Under the pieces are notes generated by a model. The model worked only from the letters and a program-made list of their open reading frames with translations, was not told where the DNA came from and did not search any database. The position numbers were made by a program, and so were the translations under genes. A stretch of 63,521 bases of DNA. Origin: Deinococcus seoulensis (lineage in GTDB: Bacteria > Deinococcota > Deinococci > Deinococcales > Deinococcaceae). Shown in pieces: positions 1 through 9,757 of this stretch (position 1 is its first letter; each line of letters opens with the position of its first letter). The stretch spans positions 1-63,521 of the forward strand of contig NZ_BMQM01000023.1 in the NCBI RefSeq assembly GCF_014648115.1. Direction: 5' to 3'.

Positions 1-60
1 AGCACTCAAGAACGGCTGGCACGTCAGTTTTCACTTCATCTCATAAAATCTGTCAGGCGG

Positions 61-108
61 TCAGCCCAGCAGGGTCAGGGTGGTCAGGGTCAGCAGGGTC
101 TTATTCAT
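61..108 (-). other. possible 15-codon coupled micro-ORF
   Basis: An ATG at 106-108 overlaps the TGA stop of the DsbD-like gene as ATGA and opens a frame of 15 codons (Met-Asn-Lys, then mostly Leu and Thr) before a TGA at 61-63. It looks like the start of a signal peptide that ends abruptly, so it may be the remnant of a secreted protein or a chance frame. No frame continues it to the window edge. Confidence 0.2.
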
Positions 109-635
109 CGGATTCCTTTGAGGTCGATACGTTCGTGGTGGTCACGGACAGGCACAGTGCAACCACGGGCATCGTCACAACTCATATAGCTGAACCGGGC
201 GTCCAAGGTGACCGCAGATGACGTCGAGTCCAGTCGTAACTGCCGGGTAAGGCGAACTGGCCCGGCAGGGTAGACAGGCATTGGCTCGGGGCTTGCGGCG
301 GAGACCACGTGAATCTCTTCAGGCGTGACTGTGAACTGCGGAGACAGTTCTCCGGTGGATGGAGCCGCCAATTCGAATCGGGTGGGGCGACCCAGACCAT
401 CGATCCCCTCTGCAGGCAGATCAACGCTGTACATGTGGAACCCGGGCTGGGGCGTAAAGACTGCCGTGATCGCCACCGTCTGCTCACCGGTCGGGCGGGC
501 CAGCACGGCAACCTGAACGCCGTTTTTCCTGAATGTCACCAATGTGAGTTCAGCCTTTGCTGCGCGTTGCTGGCTGAGCAGGGCCACGCTGGTCAGTAGC
601 AGCAGGCCGCTGAGGGCGTACCAGCGAACCTTCAC
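105..635 (-). CDS. DsbD N-terminal-domain-like exported protein
   Basis: This is a 176-residue protein with a GTG start and an N-terminal signal peptide (basic residues, a Leu-rich core, Ala sites near residue 27). The rest is beta-rich and resembles the periplasmic alpha domain of the disulfide reductase DsbD, including a C-x5-C pair (SCDDARGC, around residues 153-159) where DsbD has its redox cysteines. The membrane and thioredoxin domains of full DsbD are absent, so it is a stand-alone domain. It starts 2 nt after the stop of the upstream YdcF-like gene and is probably cotranscribed with it. A role in periplasmic thiol-disulfide chemistry is inferred from the domain alone. Confidence 0.6.
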   Translation of the reverse strand: MKVRWYALSGLLLLTSVALLSQQRAAKAELTLVTFRKNGVQVAVLARPTGEQTVAITAVFTPQPGFHMYSVDLPAEGIDGLGRPTRFELAAPSTGELSPQFTVTPEEIHVVSAASPEPMPVYPAGPVRLTRQLRLDSTSSAVTLDARFSYMSCDDARGCTVPVRDHHERIDLKGIR

Positions 636-637
636 GG

Positions 638-1210
638 CTACAGTCGGATGCCGATCAGGGAGTAGGCGGCCAGGGCGACTTTCTCGCGCAGCAGGTACGA
701 GCGGTTTACCTGGGGGCTGAGGGGGCTGGCGCTGACGTTGGCGTTCAGGCCGATGGCGCGGGCCAGGGCGAGGGCGCGGGGGGCGTGGGCCTCGTCGGTG
801 ACAAGGGTCAGGGGGGTGTGGGGGGGCAGGGCGGCGCGGGCGTTCTGGAGGTTCTGCACGGTGGTGCGGCTGCGTTCCTCGGCGATCAGGTCGCCCGTGG
901 GCACGCCGTGGCGGGCGAGGTAGGCAGTGCCGACGCCGCCTTCGGTGTAGGGGTCGCCGTCGCGGCGGCCGCCCGTGACGACGACCCGCTGCACGCCTCC
1001 GGCGCGGTAGAGGGTCAGGGCGTGGTCCAGGCGGCGCTGGAAGGCGGGGCTGGGTTTCCCGGCGTACTGCGCGGCGCCCAGGACGACCAGGGTGGGGTGG
1101 GGGGTGGTGGCGTTCGGGACGCGGAGGTTGGGTGTCAGGACGAATCCTGCAACGAGCAGGGCCGCCACGGCCAGTGGCAGCAGGGTGAGGGTGGCGCCCC
1201 GGGAACGCAT
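638..1210 (-). CDS. YdcF/SanA family (DUF218) envelope protein
   Basis: This 190-residue protein has an N-terminal membrane segment followed by a DUF218 domain. Visible marks are VLGAAQYAGKPS near the start of the domain, VVTGGRR in the middle and a conserved T-x-x-N segment (SRTTVQNLQNA). E. coli YdcF and SanA belong here and act at the envelope, but their chemistry is poorly defined. I chose the ATG at 1208-1210 over the upstream in-frame ATG at 1273 because a TACGCT box lies 7 nt before it and the residues just after it form the membrane anchor. It leads a two-gene unit with the DsbD-like gene. Confidence 0.75.
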   Translation of the reverse strand: MRSRGATLTLLPLAVAALLVAGFVLTPNLRVPNATTPHPTLVVLGAAQYAGKPSPAFQRRLDHALTLYRAGGVQRVVVTGGRRDGDPYTEGGVGTAYLARHGVPTGDLIAEERSRTTVQNLQNARAALPPHTPLTLVTDEAHAPRALALARAIGLNANVSASPLSPQVNRSYLLREKVALAAYSLIGIRL

Positions 1211-1217
1211 CAGCGGC

Positions 1218-1223
1218 AGCGTA
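1218..1223 (-). promoter_or_regulatory. leaderless-type -10 box of the YdcF-like gene
   Basis: TACGCT on the minus strand ends 7 nt before the ATG at 1210. This is the spacing expected if transcription starts at or next to the start codon. Confidence 0.5.
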
Positions 1224-1296
1224 GCATGAAGGAAATGATAAGCCTGACGGTTTGAGGGCCGGTGGCCGGGCATGGCGTTCAGTGGCCGGGCGGAAC

Positions 1297-1421
1297 TTTC
1301 CGTGGCAGTGATTTTCCGTGGCAGTGTGGAACCTGTGCCGGAGCGTGAACGGGAACGCGTGCTACGCTCGGCCCGTACCTCTGATTACGGGAGCCCCTGC
1401 TCACGGGACCCTGCTCACGGG
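1297..1421. repeat. two short tandem duplications in the topA leader
   Basis: The 14-mer TTTCCGTGGCAGTG occurs at 1297-1310 and 1313-1326, and the 13-mer CCCTGCTCACGGG at 1395-1407 and 1409-1421. Both pairs lie upstream of the topA start. They belong to a pattern of 13-17 bp tandem duplications at gene borders in this window. Confidence 0.8.
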
Positions 1422-1436
1422 GAAGAGACCTTACTT

Positions 1437-4349
<2,913 letters not shown>

Positions 4350-4350
4350 C

Positions 4351-4665
4351 GTGCCCACCCGCACCCACCCCGACACCCCCCAGGCCCTGCACCTGCCCCG
4401 GCTGGCGCAGGGCACACCCGGCGAGTGGGTGCGGCTGCCCGGCGGGAACGTGCAGGTCGTGACCCTGACCGGCACGCTGACCGGCCCGGCCACGCCCGGC
4501 TGGCTGGTGTGCCTGACCGGCGAGGCGGTCGTGGATCTGCCCCTGAGGAACTTCGTGCGCCTGCGCCCCGGCGAGGGCTACCACGTGACCCCGGAGCAGC
4601 CCTGGACGGCCTTCGGGACGCGTGACGGCACCACGCTGCTCCTGAGCGTCGGGGAGTCCGCGTGA
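4351..4665 (+). CDS. small cupin-like protein
   Basis: This 104-residue protein begins with GTG 1 nt after the topA stop, so it is very probably translated from the topA transcript. The sequence gives a single small beta-barrel pattern typical of cupins: a Gly-rich turn (LTGEAVVDL), a central LRPGEGYHV like the second cupin motif (PxGxxH), and a hydrophobic end strand. The usual metal-binding His/Glu set is incomplete, so a binding rather than catalytic role is possible. Its stop codon TGA (4663-4665) is the insertion target of dispersed element copy 1. Confidence 0.6.
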   Translation: MPTRTHPDTPQALHLPRLAQGTPGEWVRLPGGNVQVVTLTGTLTGPATPGWLVCLTGEAVVDLPLRNFVRLRPGEGYHVTPEQPWTAFGTRDGTTLLLSVGESA

Positions 4666-4799
4666 TACGGCTTCCGTTTGTTTCGCTGACAATCCGGAAC
4701 TTCACCGGATTATCAGCTCCACGTCCGGAACCCGCCCTGCTCCCACTCGCATCCGCTCGGATTGAATGGTCCTTGCAGCCCATTCAACCGGAGTCCGTA
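4666..4799 (-). mobile_element. stop-codon MITE-like element, copy 1 (inverted)
   Basis: This 134-bp non-coding element has near-perfect terminal inverted repeats (TACGG at one end, CCGTA at the other). It is flanked by the 3-bp direct repeat TGA (4663-4665 and 4800-4802); the first TGA is the stop codon of the cupin gene. It is the reverse complement of the copies at 44331 and 47390. It contains two hairpins: a long AT-rich one near 4770-4795 and GCTGA-n-AATCCGG with its complement near 4688-4715. The last A of the element is the A of the ATG of the next gene. Confidence 0.85.
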
Positions 4800-5236
4800 T
4801 GACCCGCCCCGTCCCGCACACCCGCGCCGAGTACCCATACCACCACCCCACCCCGACCCGCTGGGCGGATAACGACGTGTACGGGCACGTGAACAACGTG
4901 ACGTACTACGCATACTTCGATACGGCTGTGAACGCCTACCTCGCGGCGCGCGGCGCGCTGGACATTCACGCCGGAGCGGTGATCGGGCTGGTCGTCGAGA
5001 GCGGCTGCGCGTACTTCGCGCCCGCCGCGTTCCCCGAATCCCTCAGCGTGGGCCTGCGCGTGGGCCGCCTGGGCAGCAGCAGCGTCCGTTACGAACTGGC
5101 CGTGTTCCGCGAAGGGGACGATGTGGCCTGCGCGCAGGGGCATTTCGTGCACGTGTACGTGGACCGCGACACCCGCCGCCCCGCGCCCCTGCCCCCCGTC
5201 CTGCGCGTCGCGCTGGAAGCCCTGCAACCCGGCTGA
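4799..5236 (+). CDS. acyl-CoA thioesterase, 4HBT hotdog family
   Basis: This is a 145-residue single hotdog domain of the YbgC/4-hydroxybenzoyl-CoA thioesterase type. [13 protein letters not shown] at residues 21-33 is the family signature, with the active-site Asp in the usual place and HVNN following. The likely reaction is hydrolysis of an acyl-CoA; the substrate cannot be read from sequence. The ATG at 4799-4801 uses the terminal A of the upstream repeat element. Without the insertion the reading would be a GTG start overlapping the cupin stop as GTGA, so the two genes were probably once directly coupled. Confidence 0.85.
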   Translation: MTRPVPHTRAEYPYHHPTPTRWADNDVYGHVNNVTYYAYFDTAVNAYLAARGALDIHAGAVIGLVVESGCAYFAPAAFPESLSVGLRVGRLGSSSVRYELAVFREGDDVACAQGHFVHVYVDRDTRRPAPLPPVLRVALEALQPG

Positions 5237-5259
5237 TTGTCGCCTGTCTACCGGAAGGC

Positions 5260-5290
5260 ACGCGCCCCGCAGCTTCCGTGCGGGGCGCGT
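5260..5290. terminator. bidirectional terminator between convergent genes
   Basis: An 11-bp perfect stem (5260-5270 with 5280-5290), GC-rich and with a 9-nt loop, is followed by GTTTCTC on the plus strand. It separates the thioesterase gene from the convergent SRPBCC gene. Confidence 0.75.
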
Positions 5291-5309
5291 GTTTCTCAAT
5301 AGCTGAGGT

Positions 5310-5861
5310 TCAGCGTTTCTTCTTCGCGGCCTTCGCCGCCTCCTTCGCGGCTTTCTGCTCGGCCTTCTGACGCTCCTGCATCTCGCGGCCCATGTCCTCA
5401 AGCAGTTGCGCGCCCTGGGCGTCCACGCTGCGCTGCAATTCCAGCAGGGTCGTGGCGACCATGTTGTGCAGCACCCGCTCGATGGGCGTCCTGATCCAGC
5501 GGTACATCACGCGGGCATTCAGGGTCAGGGTCACCTCGGTCCCGCCGGGCATGGGTTTGAACGTCCAGCCCTGCGTGAGTTTCTCCAGCGGCCCCACGTT
5601 CCGCACGCTCTCCCAGCCGCCCCGCTGCGGCGCCTGCAACTGCCCGTACTTCGCAGTGAAACTCAGGCCCAGCAGGCGGCGCGTGAACTTGAACCGCACC
5701 AGCGCGTTGTTCGCCAGCCGGGCATTCTCGCCCTCATAATCGGCTTTCGCGAGGTTGGGGTCCCACTTGACGCGCCGCCTGGGCTCCAGCGCCAGCCGGT
5801 ACAGCACGTCCGGACGGGCCCTGACCACGATGGTCTGCTTGATACTGATGGACTCGGACAT
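5310..5861 (-). CDS. SRPBCC (START-like) ligand-binding protein
   Basis: The 183-residue product has the SRPBCC pattern: an N-terminal strand with VVRARPDVLYRLALEP, a central antiparallel sheet with W and G turns, and a C-terminal helix (RTPIERVLHNMVATTLLELQ). The family binds hydrophobic ligands in a deep cavity, and many members act with polyketides or lipids. After the domain comes a highly charged Lys/Ala/Glu-rich helix (last ~35 residues), probably a coiled or nucleic-acid-contacting tail. The ATG at 5861 is used; a GTG at 5873 in the same frame would add four residues. Confidence 0.75.
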   Translation of the reverse strand: MSESISIKQTIVVRARPDVLYRLALEPRRRVKWDPNLAKADYEGENARLANNALVRFKFTRRLLGLSFTAKYGQLQAPQRGGWESVRNVGPLEKLTQGWTFKPMPGGTEVTLTLNARVMYRWIRTPIERVLHNMVATTLLELQRSVDAQGAQLLEDMGREMQERQKAEQKAAKEAAKAAKKKR

Positions 5862-5909
5862 AGTAACCGTCACTGTAGCGCGAAGCCGCCCACACCCGCG
5901 CGGGGACGG

Positions 5910-6665
5910 TCAGTCCAAGTAGGCCCGCGCCGGCAGCTGCGACACACGCAGGTTGAAACGCTCGGCGTAGCGCACGCCCGTCAGCCGTCCCACGCCCGCG
6001 CGGCCCTCCAGAAACTGCTCTTTCGTCCACTGCCAGCGGTAGAAGTCGTGGTAGTACTCCATCACACGCCCCGCCACGTCGATGGTGTCCGTGATGTCCA
6101 CGCTGACCTCCGGGTACGGACTGGCCGGCGCGTAGTACTGGTAGAAGCGCACGGGTTCCCGCCACGCATCCAGGCGGCGCACGTCCTCGCCGCTCTCGAT
6201 GGCGTCGTCGCCGCTCAGGTCCGGCGCGGGCGGCATGGCGGCCCCGCCGCCCACCTCGTTCACGATCTTCGGAATGCGGGCCAGCGTGATCGCGTCGAAG
6301 GCGATCTTCGCGGTCATGCGGTGATCCGGGTGCGGGTGATCGTCACTCCAGGTGATCACGGCGTTCGGCCGGAACCGCGCGTACAGCCGCGCCAGTTGCA
6401 GCGCCTCGCCCCGCCCGCCGGTCATGCGGCTGTCCCCCATGTCGAAGAAGTGATGCTGCGCCCCGATCTGCGCCGCCACCCACGCGCCGTGCTCGCGGCG
6501 CACCCGCGTGACCTCCGCGTGCGGCGCGTCCCCGAACTGACTGGCCAGTTCGCCCAGTGTCGTCCAGACCAGCATGACCTCGTCGCCACGCGCCGCGTGT
6601 TTCGCCAGGGTCCCCATGCACCCGATCTCGTCGTCCGGGTGCGCAAACACAGCCATGATCCGCAT
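5910..6665 (-). CDS. PIG-L/LmbE-family zinc deacetylase
   Basis: This 251-residue single-domain enzyme belongs to the LmbE (PIG-L) fold. It starts MRIMAVFAHPDDE, where AHPDDE (residues 8-13) supplies the zinc ligands and catalytic Asp, and HPHPDH near residue 118 supplies the other His ligand. Family members remove N-acetyl groups from sugars, as in MshB and BshB; the substrate here is unknown. A start at 6665 is supported by a TATGCT box 7 nt upstream; the in-frame ATG at 6677 is then too early. Confidence 0.85.
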   Translation of the reverse strand: MRIMAVFAHPDDEIGCMGTLAKHAARGDEVMLVWTTLGELASQFGDAPHAEVTRVRREHGAWVAAQIGAQHHFFDMGDSRMTGGRGEALQLARLYARFRPNAVITWSDDHPHPDHRMTAKIAFDAITLARIPKIVNEVGGGAAMPPAPDLSGDDAIESGEDVRRLDAWREPVRFYQYYAPASPYPEVSVDITDTIDVAGRVMEYYHDFYRWQWTKEQFLEGRAGVGRLTGVRYAERFNLRVSQLPARAYLD

Positions 6666-6672
6666 GCGACAC

Positions 6673-6678
6673 AGCATA
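6673..6678 (-). promoter_or_regulatory. leaderless-type -10 box of the PIG-L gene
   Basis: TATGCT on the minus strand lies 7 nt before the ATG at 6665. It decides the start against the ATG at 6677, which overlaps the box. Confidence 0.5.
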
Positions 6679-6698
6679 CCCGCCCACGCCCGATTTCC

Positions 6699-7160
6699 TC
6701 AGCGCAGGAAGCGGATGCTCAGCGGGTACCGGTACGGCTGCCCCGCACTGACCCGCACGACCGCCACCAGCATGAACACGAACGGCACCAACCCCAGCAC
6801 CGCCATCACCGGCAGGAAGAACAGGAAGAACGCCCCGAACGTCCCCAGGAACGCCAGCGTCCCCAGGTCCGGCGTCCCCGCCGCCGCCCCCACCGCCCCA
6901 CCGATCAGACCCGCGCTGAACAGAATGAACGCCAGCACCCCCACCACCAGCCCGTACAGCCAGAAACTCAGCTGAAAGTTCAGGGCTTCCTTCCCCTGCT
7001 CGTCCAGCGCGCCGCTGCGGTCCCGGAACGCCAGCCACGCCACCAGCGGCCCCAGCACGTTCCCCAGGGTCGGCAGCACAAACCCCGCCAGCGGCGACAG
7101 GTGCGTGACGATCGCCGCAGTACGGTCGGATTCCGGAATGACAGGCAGGGAACGGCTCAT
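6699..7160 (-). CDS. DUF4870 membrane protein
   Basis: This 153-residue protein has three to four hydrophobic segments. It fits DUF4870, small membrane proteins of unknown role: an early THLSPLAGFVLP helix, a cytoplasmic stretch with KEALNFQLSFWLY that is a hallmark of the family, and two long C-terminal helices. The ATG at 7160 follows a TACTGT box with 5 nt between. It is divergent from rnhA with only 39 nt between the start codons, so the two promoters overlap. Confidence 0.8.
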   Translation of the reverse strand: MSRSLPVIPESDRTAAIVTHLSPLAGFVLPTLGNVLGPLVAWLAFRDRSGALDEQGKEALNFQLSFWLYGLVVGVLAFILFSAGLIGGAVGAAAGTPDLGTLAFLGTFGAFFLFFLPVMAVLGLVPFVFMLVAVVRVSAGQPYRYPLSIRFLR

Positions 7161-7162
7161 GC

Positions 7163-7192
7163 TTGACAGTACGCCCCGCACCTCCCTACAGT
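7163..7192 (+). promoter_or_regulatory. rnhA promoter overlapping the divergent DUF4870 promoter
   Basis: A consensus -35 TTGACA (7163-7168), an 18-bp spacer and TACAGT (7187-7192) lie 7 nt before the rnhA ATG, giving a probable leaderless mRNA. On the other strand TACTGT (7166-7171) is the -10 box of the DUF4870 gene and overlaps the rnhA -35, so simultaneous polymerase binding looks unlikely. Confidence 0.65.
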
Positions 7193-7199
7193 TCCCAGA

Positions 7200-7748
7200 A
7201 TGTCGCGCCCGCACCAACCCCAGTCCGCCGCGCGCAAAGCGCAGGCCGCCGCGCGTGACCGCCAGCCCCTCCCGGCCGGCATTCAACCCGCGCAACCCGT
7301 GGTGGGCGACCACGTCGAACTGTACAGCGACGGCGCCTGCGACACCCAGGCCGGACACGGCGGCTGGGCCACCATCCTCAACTGCAAAGGCCGCGAACTC
7401 GTCCTCAGCGGAAACGAGGAAGGCACCACCAACAACCGCATGGAACTGCGCGGCCTGCTTGAAGGCCTGAAAGTCCTCAAACGCCCCTGCCACGTCACGG
7501 TCGTCACCGACAGCCAGTACCTCCGCAAGGCCTTCACGGACGGCTGGATCCTGAACTGGCAACGCAACGGCTGGAAAACCGCGGCCAAGGACCCCGTGAA
7601 AAACCAGGACCTCTGGGAAGAACTGATCGCGCAGGCCAGAACGCACGCCCTGACGTTCGTGTGGGTCAAGGGCCACGCCGGGCACGGCGAGAACGAACGC
7701 GTCGACGAACTCGCCGTGCAGGAACGCAAGAAACTCCGGCAGAAGTAG
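7200..7748 (+). CDS. rnhA: ribonuclease HI
   Basis: This endonuclease cuts the RNA strand of RNA-DNA hybrids and removes primers and R-loops. The 182-residue product has the full catalytic set D44 (YSDGACD), E82 (NRMEL), D104 (TDSQYL) and D169 (NERVDELA), with the basic WVKGH segment before the last one. About 35 disordered residues rich in Ala, Arg, Gln and Pro precede the domain, which is longer than the usual form. The gene is convergent with the GNAT gene, with a single base between the two stop codons. Confidence 0.95.
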   Translation: MSRPHQPQSAARKAQAAARDRQPLPAGIQPAQPVVGDHVELYSDGACDTQAGHGGWATILNCKGRELVLSGNEEGTTNNRMELRGLLEGLKVLKRPCHVTVVTDSQYLRKAFTDGWILNWQRNGWKTAAKDPVKNQDLWEELIAQARTHALTFVWVKGHAGHGENERVDELAVQERKKLRQK

Positions 7749-7749
7749 C

Positions 7750-8151
7750 TCAGCGCGCCAGGGTGCAGCAGTATCGGCGGCCCCAGGGGCTGGGGAGTTC
7801 CTGAATGCGGAAGCCGCTGCGGCGGTAGAAGTCGGTGGCGTCCCCGTCGGTGTCGGCGCTCAGGGTGCCCAGGTTCAGGGCGGTCATCAGGCTGTGCAGG
7901 AGGGCGCGGGCGTGGCCCTGCCGGGCGTGGTCGGGGTGCGTGCCGAGGTGCTGCACGGTGCCTGCGTCGCCATTGATGGTCAGGCCCGCCGCGCTGACGG
8001 GCAGGCCGCCGACCTCCCAGGTGTGCAGTTGCCAGTCCGGGTCGGTGCGGTAGCGGCGCAGGGTGGCCTGAACGCGGGCGGGGTCCGGGTACATCGCGCG
8101 GGCCAGCAGCGCGTCGGTCTCTGGGGTGAGCGGGGTGTGGAGGCGCAGCAT
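7750..8151 (-). CDS. GNAT-family N-acetyltransferase
   Basis: This 133-residue GNAT domain shows the acetyl-CoA loop in a TVQHLGTHPDHARQGHARALL segment (Q/RxxGxG/A type, residues ~66-86) and an end motif DFYRRSGF that is typical of the last strand-helix of the fold. The substrate is not predictable. A TACCCT box 7 nt before the ATG at 8151 supports this start. Confidence 0.8.
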   Translation of the reverse strand: MLRLHTPLTPETDALLARAMYPDPARVQATLRRYRTDPDWQLHTWEVGGLPVSAAGLTINGDAGTVQHLGTHPDHARQGHARALLHSLMTALNLGTLSADTDGDATDFYRRSGFRIQELPSPWGRRYCCTLAR

Positions 8152-8158
8152 GCCCGGC

Positions 8159-8164
8159 AGGGTA
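8159..8164 (-). promoter_or_regulatory. leaderless-type -10 box of the GNAT gene
   Basis: TACCCT on the minus strand lies 7 nt before the ATG at 8151. Confidence 0.5.
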
Positions 8165-8225
8165 GAGGGGCGGGCTGCGGGGGTGCATCGGCCAGTGTGC
8201 GGATTCGCGGCGGTGGACGCTGCCT

Positions 8226-8231
8226 TACGCT
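8226..8231 (+). promoter_or_regulatory. leaderless-type -10 box of the MFS gene
   Basis: TACGCT lies 6 nt before the ATG at 8238. No convincing -35 is visible. Confidence 0.5.
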
Positions 8232-8237
8232 GGGCGT

Positions 8238-9617
8238 ATGACGCTGCCGCCTGTTGCCCCCCTGCCCGACCCGCCCGCCCTGTCGGACGCGGCGCGCTGG
8301 CGGACGTTCCTGTGGCTGTGGGGGTCGCAGGCGCTGAGTGTGCTGGGGGGCGGCCTGAGTGCGTTTGCCATGAACATCTACCTGACGCAGTCACGTTTTC
8401 CGCTGGAGGCGCAGAAGCCGGAGCTGGCGGCGGCGCTGGCCCTGACCGGGCTGGGGTGGGGCGCGGCGGCGATCCTGGGGGCGCCGCTGGCGGGGGCGCT
8501 GGCGGACCGCTGGAACCGGCGGCGCATGATGATCACCTGCGACCTGCTGGGGGCGCTGCTGCTGGTGCTGGGCGTGCTGATGGTCACGCTGGGCACGCCG
8601 CCCGTGTGGCTGCTGACGCTGTTCACGGCGGGGCTGGGTCTGGTCGGTACGTTTCACGGGTCGGCGTTCGACACGAGTTACTCGTCGCTGGTCACGCGGG
8701 ACCGCCTGCCGCGCGCGAACGGCCTGATGCAGACCCTCTGGAGCCTGTCCGGGCTGCTGAGTCCGGCGCTGGCGGCGCTGCTGATCGGACTGCCAGCCCT
8801 GGCGCGGCAGGGAGAGGTGCCCCTTCTGGCGGGGGCGCTGGCGGGCCTGCCGGACGGCGTGGCGCTGGCGCTGGGGATCGACGCGGCGTCGTTCCTGCTG
8901 GCGGCGCTGGTGGTGTCGCGCCTGCACTGGCCGCAACCACACCGCCGGGACGGGGGGAGCGCGCGGCCCTCGCTGGCGCAGGACATGCGCTTCGGGTGGT
9001 CGTTCATCGGGCGGCGGCCCGCGCTGCTGCACCTGCTGCTGACCTTCGCGGGCGTGAACCTGCTGACCAGCGGCGTGGGCGTCCTGCATCCGCTGCTGGT
9101 GCGGTTCACGCTGGGCGTCCCGGCCGACGGGACCGCCGCGGCCCTGGCGACCGTCTGGACGGCCCTGAGTGCCGGGGGCCTGCTGGGCGGCCTGCTGGTC
9201 AGCGTGACGGGCGGCCTGAAGCGGCGGCGGGTGCTGGGCGTGCTGCTGCCCATGATCGCCGCCGGGACTGCGCACGCCCTGAGCGGCGTGGCGGGCAGCC
9301 TGCCGCTGACGGCCGCGTGCGTGCTGGCTTTCGGGGTGATGACGCCGATCATGAACGCGCACTCGCAGAGCATCTGGCAGGCGCAGGTCGCGCCGGAACT
9401 GCAGGGCCGGGTGTTCAGCGTGCGCCGCCTGATCGCGCAGTTCACCGCGCCGCTCAGTACCGCGCTGGCCGGGCTGCTCGCCGCGCGGGTGGGGGCCGGG
9501 TCGATCCTGCTGTGGACCGGAGTGCTGATGGCCGTCCTGGCGACCGCGCAACTCCTGAACCCGCACCTGCGCCGCGTGGAGGACCCGCTGCCCGAAGCGC
9601 CGCCCCTGACGGCGTGA
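8238..9617 (+). CDS. MFS transporter, enterobactin exporter-like
   Basis: This is a 459-residue inner-membrane transporter with about 12 hydrophobic segments. The loop between helices 2 and 3 carries GALADRWNRRRMM, the standard major-facilitator motif GxLaDrxGRrr. Overall pattern and length match the MFS_3 group that contains the siderophore exporter EntS and macrolide exporters, so efflux is the likely role. It is a stand-alone gene, and its stop codon (9615-9617) is the target of repeat copy 2, beyond which the convergent glmU gene ends. Confidence 0.88.
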   Translation: MTLPPVAPLPDPPALSDAARWRTFLWLWGSQALSVLGGGLSAFAMNIYLTQSRFPLEAQKPELAAALALTGLGWGAAAILGAPLAGALADRWNRRRMMITCDLLGALLLVLGVLMVTLGTPPVWLLTLFTAGLGLVGTFHGSAFDTSYSSLVTRDRLPRANGLMQTLWSLSGLLSPALAALLIGLPALARQGEVPLLAGALAGLPDGVALALGIDAASFLLAALVVSRLHWPQPHRRDGGSARPSLAQDMRFGWSFIGRRPALLHLLLTFAGVNLLTSGVGVLHPLLVRFTLGVPADGTAAALATVWTALSAGGLLGGLLVSVTGGLKRRRVLGVLLPMIAAGTAHALSGVAGSLPLTAACVLAFGVMTPIMNAHSQSIWQAQVAPELQGRVFSVRRLIAQFTAPLSTALAGLLAARVGAGSILLWTGVLMAVLATAQLLNPHLRRVEDPLPEAPPLTA

Positions 9618-9697
9618 TACGGACTCCGACTGAATGGTTTGTAAAAACCGTTCAGTCCGAGCGGATGCGAGTGGGAGCGAAACAGACGGAACCCGTA
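9618..9697 (+). mobile_element. stop-codon MITE-like element, copy 2 (short form)
   Basis: This is an 80-bp copy with the same TACGG/CCGTA ends, flanked by TGA at 9615-9617 (stop codon of the MFS gene) and TGA at 9698-9700. It keeps the first hairpin, in which stem GACTGAAT-GGTTT pairs with AAACC-GTTCAGTC around a GTAA loop, and lacks the second hairpin found in the three long copies. Confidence 0.85.
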
Positions 9698-9713
9698 TGA
9701 ATCCGGCAGCAGC

Positions 9714-9742
9714 GGGGGGACGCCGACCGATGGCGTCCCCCC
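9714..9742. terminator. terminator between convergent MFS and glmU genes
   Basis: An 11-bp perfect stem (9714-9724 with 9732-9742) contains a G6/C6 run and a 7-nt loop. T-rich sequence follows on the plus strand only, so its strength for glmU is uncertain. Confidence 0.6.
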
Positions 9743-9757
9743 TTCACATTCCGTTCT

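Noticed and set aside
1272..1436. N-terminal extension of topA from the ATG at 1272
   Set aside because: It reads through tandem duplications and has no homology; the motif-bearing start at 1437 is standard for topA.
7894..9700. Frames overlapping the GNAT and MFS genes with Gly/Arg/Ala-rich products
   Set aside because: Composition is typical of out-of-frame reading in GC-rich DNA; the in-frame MFS and GNAT proteins carry family motifs.
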